From: Flavobacteriales bacterium
Lineage (GTDB): Bacteria > Bacteroidota > Bacteroidia > Flavobacteriales > Schleiferiaceae
Direction: 5' to 3'
NCBI GenBank assembly: GCA_012269745.1
Contig: JAAXJR010000038.1
Span: 1-48,267, forward strand
Length of the DNA stretch: 48,267 bases
Part shown: piece after piece, positions 1-8,504 of the stretch
Numbering within the stretch: the stretch's first letter is position 1
How the letters are laid out: each line of letters starts with the position of its first letter
Position numbers and translations under genes: made by a program
The notes under the pieces: generated by a model
The model's input: the letters and a program-made list of their open reading frames with translations, nothing else
What the model was told of the DNA's origin: nothing
Databases searched by the model: none

Positions 1-889
1 ACTCAACTACCTCAGCCAAAGTCTGGAATCGGCCGTCGTGCATGTATGGGAAGGAGTATTCAATATTGCGAAGCGATGGCACCTTGAATTTCCCTCTATC
101 TGTTGGGTTACCTGTGACCGCCTCACGACCGTCTCCAACTTCATGTGTACTATCTAACCCGTTATTAGAGAATTGGAGTAATCCAAAGGCCCCCATTTGG
201 TAGCCAGAGGTCGCCGCTCCGTGACAATGGAAACAATCGCCTTGTTCGTTATTGAAAATATCGAAGCCCAATTGCTCGCTAGGCGTAAAGGAGTATTCGC
301 CCTGAACGTACCTATCAAACTTTGAGGTACCACTAATAATTGTGCGGATGTATTGTGCCAATGCTTTGGCAATGCCCTCTTCTGTAATTTCCTCGGATCC
401 GTACGCTTTATCGAACAACTCCAAATATTTCGCATCCTGTTCTAACTTTTCAATAATGCTGGCAAAATCTGCATGCATCTCAATAGGGTTCAGGATAGGG
501 TCTTTAACCTGGTCCTCTAGCGTGGTTATGCGACCGTCCCAGAAGTAGAACTGCTGCCAAGCGATATTAGTGAGCACCATAGCATTGATATCCCCTTCTA
601 TACCATCTATACCCGTGCTAAACCTAGTAGGCTCAGCGAAATTACTCTCTTGTAAATGACAACTGTTACAGCTCTGACTGTTGTCACCAGATAAGCGCTC
701 ATCGAAGAAAAGGTGCCTGCCTAAGCGCACACCTTCTTCAGTCATTTCATTCGTTGAAGGAATCGTTGGATCAGGAAAATGGGAAGGGTATTGTAAAGTG
801 TATGGCGTGGGTTCGTGTTTCGATCGGAATCGACCACAACCTTGAATGATCAAGGCGCTTAACAACACTATCCATACCTTATTCTTCAC
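1..889 (-). CDS. Cytochrome c peroxidase (CCP/MauG family), 3' end missing
   Basis: The reading frame runs off the left edge; about 296 N-terminal residues are present. Two CXXCH c-type haem sites are visible, CNSCH (bases 656-670) and CFHCH (221-235), spaced as in di-haem peroxidases that reduce H2O2 with electrons from cytochrome c in the periplasm. The N-terminus is a lipoprotein signal ending LIIQGC, so the protein is probably membrane anchored. I chose the GTG at 887-889 because it gives a complete lipoprotein signal and no in-frame ATG lies nearby. It overlaps the end of the pseudouridine synthase gene by 11 bases, which suggests translational coupling. The C-terminal part, where the axial methionine would lie, is outside the window, so activity cannot be judged. 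Confidence 0.88.
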   Translation of the reverse strand, partial: MKNKVWIVLLSALIIQGCGRFRSKHEPTPYTLQYPSHFPDPTIPSTNEMTEEGVRLGRHLFFDERLSGDNSQSCNSCHLQESNFAEPTRFSTGIDGIEGDINAMVLTNIAWQQFYFWDGRITTLEDQVKDPILNPIEMHADFASIIEKLEQDAKYLELFDKAYGSEEITEEGIAKALAQYIRTIISGTSKFDRYVQGEYSFTPSEQLGFDIFNNEQGDCFHCHGAATSGYQMGAFGLLQFSNNGLDSTHEVGDGREAVTGNPTDRGKFKVPSLRNIEYSFPYMHDGRFQTLAEVVE

Positions 890-1919
890 TTTCTTTTTCC
901 CAATTACTCGTCGTAGTATAACTCTCAAATTTGCGGATCACTTCCGCCATGTCCGCAGGTATAACAGTTTCAAATTCCATCAGTTCACCGGTTGCTGGAT
1001 GCACAAAGCCGAGCTTCTTCGCATGGAGCGCATGCCTTGGACAGGCCTTAAAGCAATTCGTGATGAACTGTTTGTACTTTGAGAAGGCGGTACCTTTCAA
1101 AATCTTATCTCCACCGTAGCGCTCGTCATTGAACAGCGGGTGTCCCAAATAGCGCATGTGTGCACGAATCTGGTGTGTACGCCCTGTTTCTAACTTACAA
1201 CTGATTAAAGTTACATAACCAAAACGTTGAAGCACCTTGTAATGAGTAACCGCATGCTTTCCTTCAGAACCGTCGGGAAAAACAGCCATTTGTAAGCGGT
1301 CCTTGACACTGCGACCTATGTGTCCTTCAATAGTGCCCTCTTCCTCTTCGACATTCCCCCAAACTAGGGCAACATATTCGCGCGAGGTGGTGCGGTCAAA
1401 GAACTGCTTGGCCAAATGTGCCATACCGAGCTCTGAAGCTGCCGCTACCATGACCCCTGAAGTGTTTTTATCCAATCTATGAACAAGGCCTGGGCGCTCC
1501 TCGCCTTGCTTACCTACAGGCAAATTTTCAGCTAAATGCGCAAGTCCATGAACCAATGTGCCTTCGTAATTTCCGTGTCCTGGATGGCATACCAAACCGG
1601 GCTGCTTGTTAATGACTATAACATGTTCATCGCGGTACAGGATATCAAGATCCAATTCCTGAGGTGTAATAGTTGAATCCCTTGGCGGCTCGCTCAAAAC
1701 GACCTCAACGGTATCGCCAGCTTTGACCTTATAATTGCTCTTTACCGCATTGCCGTTTACATGAATTGCCTTTGCTTCAGCAGCCTTTTGGATGCGAGAA
1801 CGGCTGGTATCGAAAAGGAAATTGGTCAAAAATTTATCCACTCGAAGCGGACCCTGCCCTGCGTCTGCGACAAATCTGTGATGGACGTATAATTCGTCTT
1901 TTTCTTCCTGTACACTCAT
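879..1919 (-). CDS. rluD: RluA/RluD-family 23S rRNA pseudouridine synthase
   Basis: The 346-residue protein has an S4 RNA-binding domain (about residues 25-85) followed by the RluA catalytic domain. The catalytic motif HRLDKNTSG is near residues 147-155, with the nucleophilic Asp at about 150. Family members convert uridines to pseudouridine in 23S rRNA; the S4 domain and length fit the RluD subgroup, which modifies helix 69, but substrate sites cannot be proven from sequence. The gene lies 12 bases after the secreted T9SS protein gene and overlaps the peroxidase start by 11 bases, so it is an inner member of a minus-strand operon that begins with the PASTA protein. Confidence 0.9.
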   Translation of the reverse strand: MSVQEEKDELYVHHRFVADAGQGPLRVDKFLTNFLFDTSRSRIQKAAEAKAIHVNGNAVKSNYKVKAGDTVEVVLSEPPRDSTITPQELDLDILYRDEHVIVINKQPGLVCHPGHGNYEGTLVHGLAHLAENLPVGKQGEERPGLVHRLDKNTSGVMVAAASELGMAHLAKQFFDRTTSREYVALVWGNVEEEEGTIEGHIGRSVKDRLQMAVFPDGSEGKHAVTHYKVLQRFGYVTLISCKLETGRTHQIRAHMRYLGHPLFNDERYGGDKILKGTAFSKYKQFITNCFKACPRHALHAKKLGFVHPATGELMEFETVIPADMAEVIRKFESYTTTSNWEKESEE

Positions 1920-1931
1920 GGCTTTGTCAGT

Positions 1932-3749
1932 TTAGAGCTTGATCCATTTCATCTGAGACATTCCTTGCGGGGTCTGTATGGACACAATGTAAATACCGCT
2001 CTGCAGATGGTGAAGTTCAATGGTTGTAGTTCCTTCTACACGCCCTTCGGCAACGGTATTACCACTTATGGTGTGAACGAAGTAAGAGGCTTCACAGGAG
2101 GCGATAGTTAATTGGCCCGTAGAAGGATTTGGATAAACATTATAGTCCTGGTCCAATACTTCCACAGACATGTCCGCGGGTGAATAACGGAAATATGGAC
2201 GCATCATAGCGACACCTGGCTCCAGACTTTGGTACCAATTGAACCCATCTCCATAATACCTCGGCATACCTGAAGGCAGGTTGCGCTCCACATCAAAACC
2301 CAAATACATTGGTGTTGAAGAAGTACAGATGTACCCGATCCAAACCTCGGTGAAGCTGTTCAGACTAATGGCTGAATCTAGCTCGTAAGGGATCATATCA
2401 CCTCGGTAGTATCCCGTAAATGGTCGGTAGAGGCTGTCGCTCATGTATAGCACATTACCCGGCGCATCACCACTATCTGCTGGCGCCCAAACGGCTAATC
2501 TAAAGGTGCTGGTATATTCTTCACCTGCATCGACGAAGTTGAAATACACACCCTTCAGCGTATCCGAACCTCCAAGGCCACCTACCTTGAACTTCTGAGC
2601 TACTCGGCCCCCAATGACATTTTGGACTGCATAGGCGCGTTCGGCAGTGCCGTCGTCTAAGGCGAGGTAATTATCTAATGTGATTGAACCACGAACAGTG
2701 TCGTTTGAGCGGAATCCCGCAGCGGAACCATCAAACCAAACTTTTGTTTCTACTGTGGTTGGCCCATTAAAGGTGGTCATGGCAGCAGAGGGCACTGAGA
2801 TGCTAAAAGTCTGGTCTTGATTGTGCTGCGTGTTGGTGATTACCGGTACTGCGGTGGTTTGTTGAATTAGGGTGCCGTTTTCTTCCCAGCGGAATTGGCC
2901 CAGATTCAAACTCCAGCCGCCTGAAGGGACTGTGCCGTTTCTACGGTAAGTATATTCCAGTGAAGTTGGGCGGTTGGCCACACTGCTTGCTGTGCTCACC
3001 CACCATGGCCAGCTCGTGTAGGCAGCAGATCCAATGATAAGTGGATGCGCGCGAGCAATCGCCGGTTCAGTGATAATGGTATCGCTCGGATTTCTGTCTT
3101 TATCTAGCTGGACGTAATCTACGTTCCAAATATCATAAGCACCTGCACGTGCACCATAGGCCGCAAAGCGGAATCGGAATCCTTTTTGCAAGTAATTGAC
3201 ACCTTGGACCGGTAGGATGACTGAAGAGAATGGAGTTGATGTCCCCGAACCTTTTTGTCCCCATACTTGAGTCCAATCTGAGGTGATCGGCGACCAGTAT
3301 TCAACGACTATGCTGTCAGAGTTCGACGGCAATTCGCCACGACCGCCTTCTTGCAATTGGAAACTGAGGTAGACATTTGACAATCCCAGTAAATCCAGAT
3401 AAGCAGAGGTTAATACATCGGCAAGGGAATCTGAGCCCAAGGCGTTCTCCTTGTAGGCAAACCCAAATTCGTTCAATCCGTCAAAGGTTGCCACCCCAAG
3501 CGAGTTTTGGAACAGGGCCATCTCATCGTTCACCCAGACCTTTGCATCTTGCCAAAGAGCCGGTGACGGTTTATCTGATGGATAAGAGAAGTCGTCCGTA
3601 AATGGTGGAACCAAAGTATCGGCGCTCTCTACTCCTGCATATAAGATAGGTGCGTTTGAAAGCACAGCTGTTGACTCTTCAACCTGAGCCGAGGCAAGGA
3701 AGAAAAAGAAACAAGAGATGAATGTGAAGCGTAGTCTAGAATTCAGCAT
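1932..3749 (-). CDS. Secreted protein with T9SS type A sorting domain
   Basis: The 605-residue protein has an N-terminal signal peptide ending around LASAQ and a C-terminal domain of about 80 residues with the type A pattern: YPNPSTGQLTI near residue 530, then SGIYIVSI and a basic tail ending KWIKL. Such domains direct export through the type IX system and are usually removed at the cell surface. The middle is rich in Ser, Thr, Asn and aromatic residues and looks beta-sandwich-like, but I recognise no catalytic domain. The start overlaps the end of the PASTA gene by 14 bases and rluD follows after 12 bases. I recall an uncharacterised T9SS cargo at this position in other Flavobacteriia. Its function is unknown. 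Confidence 0.85.
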   Translation of the reverse strand: MLNSRLRFTFISCFFFFLASAQVEESTAVLSNAPILYAGVESADTLVPPFTDDFSYPSDKPSPALWQDAKVWVNDEMALFQNSLGVATFDGLNEFGFAYKENALGSDSLADVLTSAYLDLLGLSNVYLSFQLQEGGRGELPSNSDSIVVEYWSPITSDWTQVWGQKGSGTSTPFSSVILPVQGVNYLQKGFRFRFAAYGARAGAYDIWNVDYVQLDKDRNPSDTIITEPAIARAHPLIIGSAAYTSWPWWVSTASSVANRPTSLEYTYRRNGTVPSGGWSLNLGQFRWEENGTLIQQTTAVPVITNTQHNQDQTFSISVPSAAMTTFNGPTTVETKVWFDGSAAGFRSNDTVRGSITLDNYLALDDGTAERAYAVQNVIGGRVAQKFKVGGLGGSDTLKGVYFNFVDAGEEYTSTFRLAVWAPADSGDAPGNVLYMSDSLYRPFTGYYRGDMIPYELDSAISLNSFTEVWIGYICTSSTPMYLGFDVERNLPSGMPRYYGDGFNWYQSLEPGVAMMRPYFRYSPADMSVEVLDQDYNVYPNPSTGQLTIASCEASYFVHTISGNTVAEGRVEGTTTIELHHLQSGIYIVSIQTPQGMSQMKWIKL

Positions 3750-4557
3750 TCAGCGTATCTATAATTTCGGGTTGAGGGAGTAAGGTGGAATCGGACACCA
3801 ACCAAAGATCAACAGCACTTCCTGCCTTGATTTGAACATCTTGTTCATAGGCCGGGAATGTTTTTAAAACAAAGGCACCGAGGGTATCAGATTCAACGCC
3901 TTGATAAATCACTGCGCCTTCATTTAAACTCGATTGTTGCAGCGCCTGCTTCACTTCTTCGTAGGTCATACCCACAAGGTTCGGCAAGAACACTGTACCA
4001 CCATCCAATCCAGCGCTCACGTAGATTTTAAACCGGCTGCCTGTTTCGTAAAGTTTTTGCTCGTAAGCGATGCTATCGTTCTCATCCACCACGCGTAAAA
4101 CGAGGTCGTGACTCAAATCTGGAACAGCGATGATGCTATCAATAATGAATCCCTTCGTTTTAAATTTCGAGGTAACATAGCTAACCAATTGATCCTTGTA
4201 ATTAGGTAGCGGATATTTAGGAAGTCTCGCTGGGTTGGTAGATAAAAGGATTTTTCGACCCAATTTCACCGTCGCATATTCCTTTGGGAAAGATTCAATA
4301 ATCGCTCCTTCAGGAATACCAGGTACATAATGCGTACTATCGATGACCTCGTAAGCCAAGCCTAAGGAGTCCAGAGTTGCGGAAGCATCCTCTAATTGCA
4401 TCAATTTTAGGTTGGGTATTTCCACGGTATGGCCGTGCATAGTTGAGCTACTCAACCACCATAAACTTCCGAAAACACTAATCAATACAATAACCGCAAC
4501 CGCCGCCAAGGTTTTGACGAAGGACATTGAAAACAAAAATCGTAGCCACTGTTTCAT
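3736..4557 (-). CDS. PASTA-domain membrane protein
   Basis: The 273-residue protein has a short cytoplasmic N-terminus, one membrane helix (about residues 14-36) and three PASTA repeats outside the membrane (roughly 42-108, 112-186 and 190-256). The repeats show the usual PNL-type starts (IPNLKLMQLEDA; LPNLVGMTYEEVKQAL). PASTA domains bind peptidoglycan or muropeptides and are best known from penicillin-binding proteins and PknB-type kinases. This one has no kinase or transpeptidase domain. It is divergent from ddl, which makes the D-Ala-D-Ala dipeptide of peptidoglycan, so a role in wall sensing or anchoring is a reasonable inference. A TATCTTTA promoter-like box ends 4 bases before its ATG. 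Confidence 0.85.
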   Translation of the reverse strand: MKQWLRFLFSMSFVKTLAAVAVIVLISVFGSLWWLSSSTMHGHTVEIPNLKLMQLEDASATLDSLGLAYEVIDSTHYVPGIPEGAIIESFPKEYATVKLGRKILLSTNPARLPKYPLPNYKDQLVSYVTSKFKTKGFIIDSIIAVPDLSHDLVLRVVDENDSIAYEQKLYETGSRFKIYVSAGLDGGTVFLPNLVGMTYEEVKQALQQSSLNEGAVIYQGVESDTLGAFVLKTFPAYEQDVQIKAGSAVDLWLVSDSTLLPQPEIIDTLNAEF

Positions 4558-4561
4558 GGTG

Positions 4562-4569
4562 TAAAGATA
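4562..4569 (-). promoter_or_regulatory. Probable -7 promoter box of the PASTA gene operon
   Basis: Read on the minus strand the sequence is TATCTTTA, one base from the Bacteroidota -7 consensus TAnnTTTG. It ends 4 bases before the PASTA ATG, so transcription would start at or just before the start codon. No convincing -33 TTG is seen. Confidence 0.42.
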
Positions 4570-4605
4570 CTTTAATAGTACCCTCTATGCATTAGGGTTG
4601 TGCAT

Positions 4606-4613
4606 TACATTTA
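4606..4613 (+). promoter_or_regulatory. Probable -7 promoter box of ddl
   Basis: TACATTTA is one base from TAnnTTTG and ends 5 bases before the ddl ATG at 4619. It also argues that the upstream TTG at 4598 is not the start. No clear -33 element is seen. Confidence 0.4.
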
Positions 4614-4618
4614 CAATA

Positions 4619-5590
4619 ATGGAAAACGTGCAAAAATTGATTGGCGTATTAGCCGGTGGATATTCTTCGGAAAGAGGCATAAGCTTGGCTTCGGGCAAGA
4701 CTGCTTATGATGCTTTTGTAGAAGCAGGTTATGCAACCATTTTTATAGAATTGGACCGCGAAGGATTCAAGGTAGATGGGCAATTAGTTAAAATATCTGA
4801 TCTTGGACTGGCCTATGTGTTTAATGTCATACACGGCACTCCAGGGGAGGACGGACACATTTCAGGAATGCTTGAAGTTTTCGGCATACCACACAGCACC
4901 TGCGACACCTTTACTAGTGCACTCACCTTTTCTAAATTTCAATGCAATACCCTACTTCGTGATAAAGGCATAGCAGTTCCTCGAGGTAAGAGCTTGCTAG
5001 AAATGCCGGATCTGTCCATTTTTAGCGATTGGAATTTCCCACTTTTTGTCAAACCAAACCGCTCGGGATCAAGTTTTGGCGTTAGCAGAATTACGTCAAT
5101 CACTGAATTCGCCAAAGCCTTTGAAGTAGCTCAAAAAGAATGTCAAGAGGTGATTGTAGAAGAAGGGATTACCGGTGTAGAAGTCGGATGTGGTGTTCTT
5201 CGAAGCGCTTATGACTTTGGAGCCGGGGTCCAATTGGACACCCCAAAAACCCAAGCCATAGCCATCACCGAGATTGTACCTACAGAAAGTGACTTTTTTG
5301 ATTACGAAGCCAAATATGATGGCAAGTCCCAGGAAATCACCCCGGCAAGAATTTCAGCTGATACAGATGCATTGATCCAAGAAATTTCAACCCGAACCTA
5401 TGATGTATTAGGCTTGAACGGCATAGTTCGTATGGATTTCATTATTGACCCTGATAAAGGCCCTATACTTATTGAAGTAAATAGCATCCCCGGTCTTAGC
5501 CCCGCATCGATCGTTCCCCAACAGGTAGCTTACCGAGGCTGGAAACTTAGCAAAGTTCTAAGCAGGTTGGCTGAAGAACAGATTGCTTAA
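4619..5590 (+). CDS. ddl: D-alanine--D-alanine ligase
   Basis: ATP-grasp ligase that joins two D-alanines for the peptidoglycan stem peptide in the cytoplasm. The 323-residue protein opens with VLAGGYSSERGISLASG, the Ddl N-terminal signature, and carries the ATP-grasp core (PLFVKPNRSGSSFGVSRI) and the C-terminal metal and substrate loop (GIVRMDFIIDP, then LIEVNSIPGLSPAS). I chose the ATG at 4619 rather than the in-frame TTG at 4598 because family members start close to the first beta strand and a promoter-like box lies in between. coaD follows after 10 bases, so the two are probably co-transcribed. Confidence 0.93.
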   Translation: MENVQKLIGVLAGGYSSERGISLASGKTAYDAFVEAGYATIFIELDREGFKVDGQLVKISDLGLAYVFNVIHGTPGEDGHISGMLEVFGIPHSTCDTFTSALTFSKFQCNTLLRDKGIAVPRGKSLLEMPDLSIFSDWNFPLFVKPNRSGSSFGVSRITSITEFAKAFEVAQKECQEVIVEEGITGVEVGCGVLRSAYDFGAGVQLDTPKTQAIAITEIVPTESDFFDYEAKYDGKSQEITPARISADTDALIQEISTRTYDVLGLNGIVRMDFIIDPDKGPILIEVNSIPGLSPASIVPQQVAYRGWKLSKVLSRLAEEQIA

Positions 5591-5600
5591 CTTTACCGCT

Positions 5601-6062
5601 ATGAGCAAAAAAATCGCATTATTTCCCGGTTCCTTTGACCCCATAACTTTAGGTCATTTAGACATTATCGAACGTGCACTGCCACTGTTTGATGAAATTC
5701 GGATTGCGGTTGGTACCAATAGTGCAAAAAAGTACCTCTTCAGCTTGGAACAGCGCGTCTCTTGGATCGAAGCAACCTTTGCGGGCGAGCCGAAAATAAA
5801 AGTCATCACTTACGAGGGATTGACGGTAGATTTTGCACAAGAACAAGGGGTGAATTTCCTACTCCGTGGTCTTAGAAACCCGGCAGATTTTGAATTTGAA
5901 AAGGCCATTGCTCAAGCAAATCGTGAGATGGTCCCAACTTTAGAAACCGTTTTCTTGCTCACCAGTGCTCGTTATGCTTACATCAGCTCGAGTATTGTTC
6001 GTGAGGTCTACAACCACAGCGGAGATTACAGCAGGTTTGTACCAGATGCGGTTAAGCCGTAA
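5601..6062 (+). CDS. coaD: Phosphopantetheine adenylyltransferase
   Basis: Catalyses the fourth step of coenzyme A synthesis, 4'-phosphopantetheine + ATP to dephospho-CoA. The 153-residue length is normal for CoaD. The nucleotidyltransferase signature GSFDPITLGH is at residues 9-18, with the second His of the T/HxGH motif at 18, and the ISSSIVREV motif is near residue 130. The ATG at 5601 is preferred over an upstream TTG because CoaD proteins begin about 6 residues before the GSFDP strand. It follows ddl and runs convergently into the nudix gene, whose end it overlaps by 11 bases. Confidence 0.94.
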   Translation: MSKKIALFPGSFDPITLGHLDIIERALPLFDEIRIAVGTNSAKKYLFSLEQRVSWIEATFAGEPKIKVITYEGLTVDFAQEQGVNFLLRGLRNPADFEFEKAIAQANREMVPTLETVFLLTSARYAYISSSIVREVYNHSGDYSRFVPDAVKP

Positions 6063-6675
6063 CTTCTTCTTTGACGTACATATCAAAGACTTCTTTTAGA
6101 CTATTGTAAGAAGGCATTTTGGCCAATTTCTTGCGTAGCTTCTTCGGTGAAGCCCAATACACATCCGTAATACCTTCTTCTTTTTGAGGCTTTAACTTTT
6201 TGGAATGCTCCGTATACATGGGGTACCAGAATGTGGTTTTTATAGCAAACCCATCTTTTACCGAATAGCAATGAACTGTCTTCGTCGGCGCTCCAGTGAT
6301 TTTTAAACCCTTTACCTTACACTCTTCCTCAACCTCTCTTACCGCACACTTTTCGATCCTTTCATGAAACTCCAACTTACCTTTAGGCATGTCCAATTTC
6401 CCGTTGCGCTCAATGATGAGCAAATGACCATCCTGATTCTTCACCCAGCCACCTGCCGCAATGACTACTTTGTGTAGCGTTAAAAAGAGCGGCCAAAAAG
6501 AATGGTCAGCGCCTATTTCTAAGGTGAGGTTGAGTTTCTCATTTTGCAGATCCTTCAAAAACGCCTTAAGCTTCTTTTTAGTGGATAATCTGTTGATAAT
6601 CTCAGGGGCTTCACCTCCAGGAACAGGGACCAAAACAGAGCCTTTAATGAAAACTTTGGTGTAATTTTGCAGCAT
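6052..6675 (-). CDS. NUDIX hydrolase
   Basis: The 207-residue protein carries a nudix box: G-x5-E (GKLEFHE), then REVEEEC about 7 residues later. The usual final glycine is replaced by Lys (ECKV instead of E-x-G-U); the metal-binding glutamates remain. An N-terminal extension of about 70 residues precedes the nudix fold. Family members hydrolyse nucleoside diphosphates linked to another group; the substrate here is unknown. The ATG at 6673-6675 shares two bases with the divergent pyrE ATG. An in-frame TTG lies 12 bases further upstream but would lie inside pyrE. The gene ends within the last 11 bases of coaD, tail to tail. Confidence 0.85.
   Translation of the reverse strand: MLQNYTKVFIKGSVLVPVPGGEAPEIINRLSTKKKLKAFLKDLQNEKLNLTLEIGADHSFWPLFLTLHKVVIAAGGWVKNQDGHLLIIERNGKLDMPKGKLEFHERIEKCAVREVEEECKVKGLKITGAPTKTVHCYSVKDGFAIKTTFWYPMYTEHSKKLKPQKEEGITDVYWASPKKLRKKLAKMPSYNSLKEVFDMYVKEEVTA
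6662..6669 (+). promoter_or_regulatory. Probable -7 promoter box of pyrE
   Basis: TAATTTTG is a perfect match to TAnnTTTG and ends 4 bases before the pyrE ATG. It lies inside the first codons of the divergent nudix gene. The predicted transcript would have almost no 5' leader. No clear -33 element is seen. Confidence 0.5.
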
Positions 6676-7315
6676 GATACAGAACAAAGAAGCAGCCCTG
6701 AAGACCGCCGAAAGTCTTTTACAAATTAAGGCGATTAAATTACAACCAGATAACCCATTTACGTGGGCAAGTGGATGGAAAAGTCCTATCTATTGTGATA
6801 ACCGCTTGACGTTAAGTTTTCCAGCAATTCGAAATTATCTAAAAATCGAATTCGCCAAACAAATTGAAGAAGTATATGGAAAACCTGATTATATCGCAGG
6901 TGTAGCTACCGGAGCCATCGCTATTGGCGCTTTAGTAGCAGACTTCATGGGCGTGCCTTTCATTTACGTTCGAGATAAAGCAAAAGGTCACGGACGCCAA
7001 AACCAGGTGGAAGGATTCTTTGAACCAGGATCAAACGTCGTAGTTATTGAAGATTTAATTTCTACAGGAGGCTCTTCACTCAAAGCAGTCGCTGCCCTCA
7101 AAGAAGCTGGAGCACGCGTTTTAGGAATGATGGCCATATTCACTTACGGTTTCCCTGTAGCCCTCGAGAATTTTGAAGTGGCCGGTGTTCGCTTAAATAC
7201 ACTTAGTGATTACCACCATTTATTGGAACAAGCGGTTCAAAGCGGCTCTATCTCTTTGGACACAAGAGACATGCTTTCCGAATGGAGGAAAGACCCATCT
7301 GTCTGGGGAAAATAA
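6674..7315 (+). CDS. pyrE: Orotate phosphoribosyltransferase
   Basis: Transfers ribose 5-phosphate from PRPP to orotate, the fifth step of UMP synthesis. The 213 residues fit the family. Visible signatures are FTWASGWKSPIYCDNR near residues 29-44 (orotate side), the Lys-rich loop RDKAKGHGRQNQVEG, and the PRPP loop VVVIEDLISTGGSS near residues 121-134. It is divergent from the nudix gene with interlocked start codons and convergent with birA, whose end lies 10 bases away. I recall pyrE between a nudix gene and birA in other Flavobacteriia, which supports the assignment. Confidence 0.94.
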   Translation: MIQNKEAALKTAESLLQIKAIKLQPDNPFTWASGWKSPIYCDNRLTLSFPAIRNYLKIEFAKQIEEVYGKPDYIAGVATGAIAIGALVADFMGVPFIYVRDKAKGHGRQNQVEGFFEPGSNVVVIEDLISTGGSSLKAVAALKEAGARVLGMMAIFTYGFPVALENFEVAGVRLNTLSDYHHLLEQAVQSGSISLDTRDMLSEWRKDPSVWGK

Positions 7316-7325
7316 ATGCTACTGT

Positions 7326-8054
7326 TTAGACTTTAGGGTCTATCCACTGAATACTATCAAGGTCAAACACTTCTGTTTGACCTTTTTTTGTTTTCAGTCT
7401 CAACCTACCCTGAGCATCTACACCATAAACAAAGGCTTCTAAGACTTCTCCATTGCTTTTACGGTAATGTTGGTACGTATCCCTGCCCCACAGAATAGTG
7501 TCGTATCTGCGGTCGAGTAATACAGGATTAGTAATCCAATGCACTGCAGAGCGCATCGCATTTAAAATCTGCTCGATGACTTCTTCTTTGGTAATATCTA
7601 CCTTTAGCTCCTGTAGGCTTATAGCTCGCTTTAACTGGTGCTCGCTTTTTTCAACATTAATTCCGAGGCCAATCATTGAACTAACAATTCGACTTCCTTC
7701 CCATCGGTTTTCAATGAGAATACCGCCCAATTTCTTGTTGCCCACCATGAGATCATTCGGCCATTTGTACTCTACTAATTTTGGCATTGTAGTCGCCAAA
7801 ACGTGACATATCCATTTATTCACCAAAAAACTCTCTCGAACGGGATATGGCCACATAATGAAAGTTGAAAACAAGGCTGATTTCCCGTTCTCATCCTGCC
7901 AAACTGACACCCCTCTTCCTCGACCTGAAGTTTGGGTATCGGCGATGACTGTTGTCATGTGCTCTAGTCGGGGGTTTCCCTCTAGTAAACGGTGCAATTC
8001 TAGTTGTGTAGAATCTAGCTGTTCGTGACGAATTATAGGGTACTTTTGTGACAT
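7326..8054 (-). CDS. birA: Biotin--[acetyl-CoA-carboxylase] ligase
   Basis: Attaches biotin to the carrier domain of acetyl-CoA carboxylase using ATP. The 242-residue protein consists only of the ligase: it lacks the N-terminal winged-helix DNA-binding domain of E. coli BirA, so it is a group I enzyme with no repressor function. The ATP/biotin loop appears as SGRGRGVSVWQ near residues 46-56, followed by KWPNDLMVGNKKLGGILIE near 97-115, with the key KWPND Lys. It starts divergently from rsfS and ends 10 bases from the end of pyrE with no obvious terminator between them. Confidence 0.9.
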   Translation of the reverse strand: MSQKYPIIRHEQLDSTQLELHRLLEGNPRLEHMTTVIADTQTSGRGRGVSVWQDENGKSALFSTFIMWPYPVRESFLVNKWICHVLATTMPKLVEYKWPNDLMVGNKKLGGILIENRWEGSRIVSSMIGLGINVEKSEHQLKRAISLQELKVDITKEEVIEQILNAMRSAVHWITNPVLLDRRYDTILWGRDTYQHYRKSNGEVLEAFVYGVDAQGRLRLKTKKGQTEVFDLDSIQWIDPKV

Positions 8055-8125
8055 TATGCCTATGTGGTATTACGCCCACGAAGATGGCACATGTTTTGGT
8101 ATTTTACAGCTATAAAAATTCATTA

Positions 8126-8497
8126 ATGCAAATACAACCTCAAGCTTCGTCCGAACTACTTCAAAAATTTGTTGTTGAAGGTCTACAAGAGATCAAAGGC
8201 GAAAACATTACCATACTTGATTTACGAGAAATTGAAAATGCCGTAACCGACTACTTTGTCATCGCGGAAGGAAATTCAAATACTCAAGTAAATGCTCTCT
8301 CAGATAGCGTTCATAAAAGTGTTCGTGAGAATGTTGGTGATCGTCCTTGGCACATTGAAGGAAAAGAAAATGCGGAGTGGATACTTATGGATTATGTCAA
8401 CGTTGTAGTTCATATCTTCCAAAAAGGTACTAGAGAGTTTTACGATTTAGAAAGCCTTTGGGGTGATGCACCTACTACAACTCTAGAAAACCTATAA
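8126..8497 (+). CDS. rsfS: Ribosomal silencing factor RsfS
   Basis: RsfS binds ribosomal protein uL14 and blocks subunit joining when nutrients are short. The 123-residue protein has the conserved blocks GENITILDLREIE, DYFVIAEGNSNTQV, WHIEGKENAEWILMDYVNVVVHIF and FYDLESLWGDA. The frame stays open upstream to about 8048, with another ATG at 8084, but the ATG at 8126 gives the normal family length and N-terminus. ftsH follows after 7 bases, so rsfS and ftsH probably form one transcript. Confidence 0.92.
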   Translation: MQIQPQASSELLQKFVVEGLQEIKGENITILDLREIENAVTDYFVIAEGNSNTQVNALSDSVHKSVRENVGDRPWHIEGKENAEWILMDYVNVVVHIFQKGTREFYDLESLWGDAPTTTLENL

Positions 8498-8504
8498 CAG
8501 CCGT

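Noticed and set aside
4598-4618. Upstream TTG start for ddl
   Set aside because: It would add seven residues not found in the family and would include the promoter-like box in the coding region.
8048-8125. Upstream start extending RsfS by 26 residues
   Set aside because: The extension is unlike RsfS proteins and lies in the region needed for the divergent birA/rsfS promoters.
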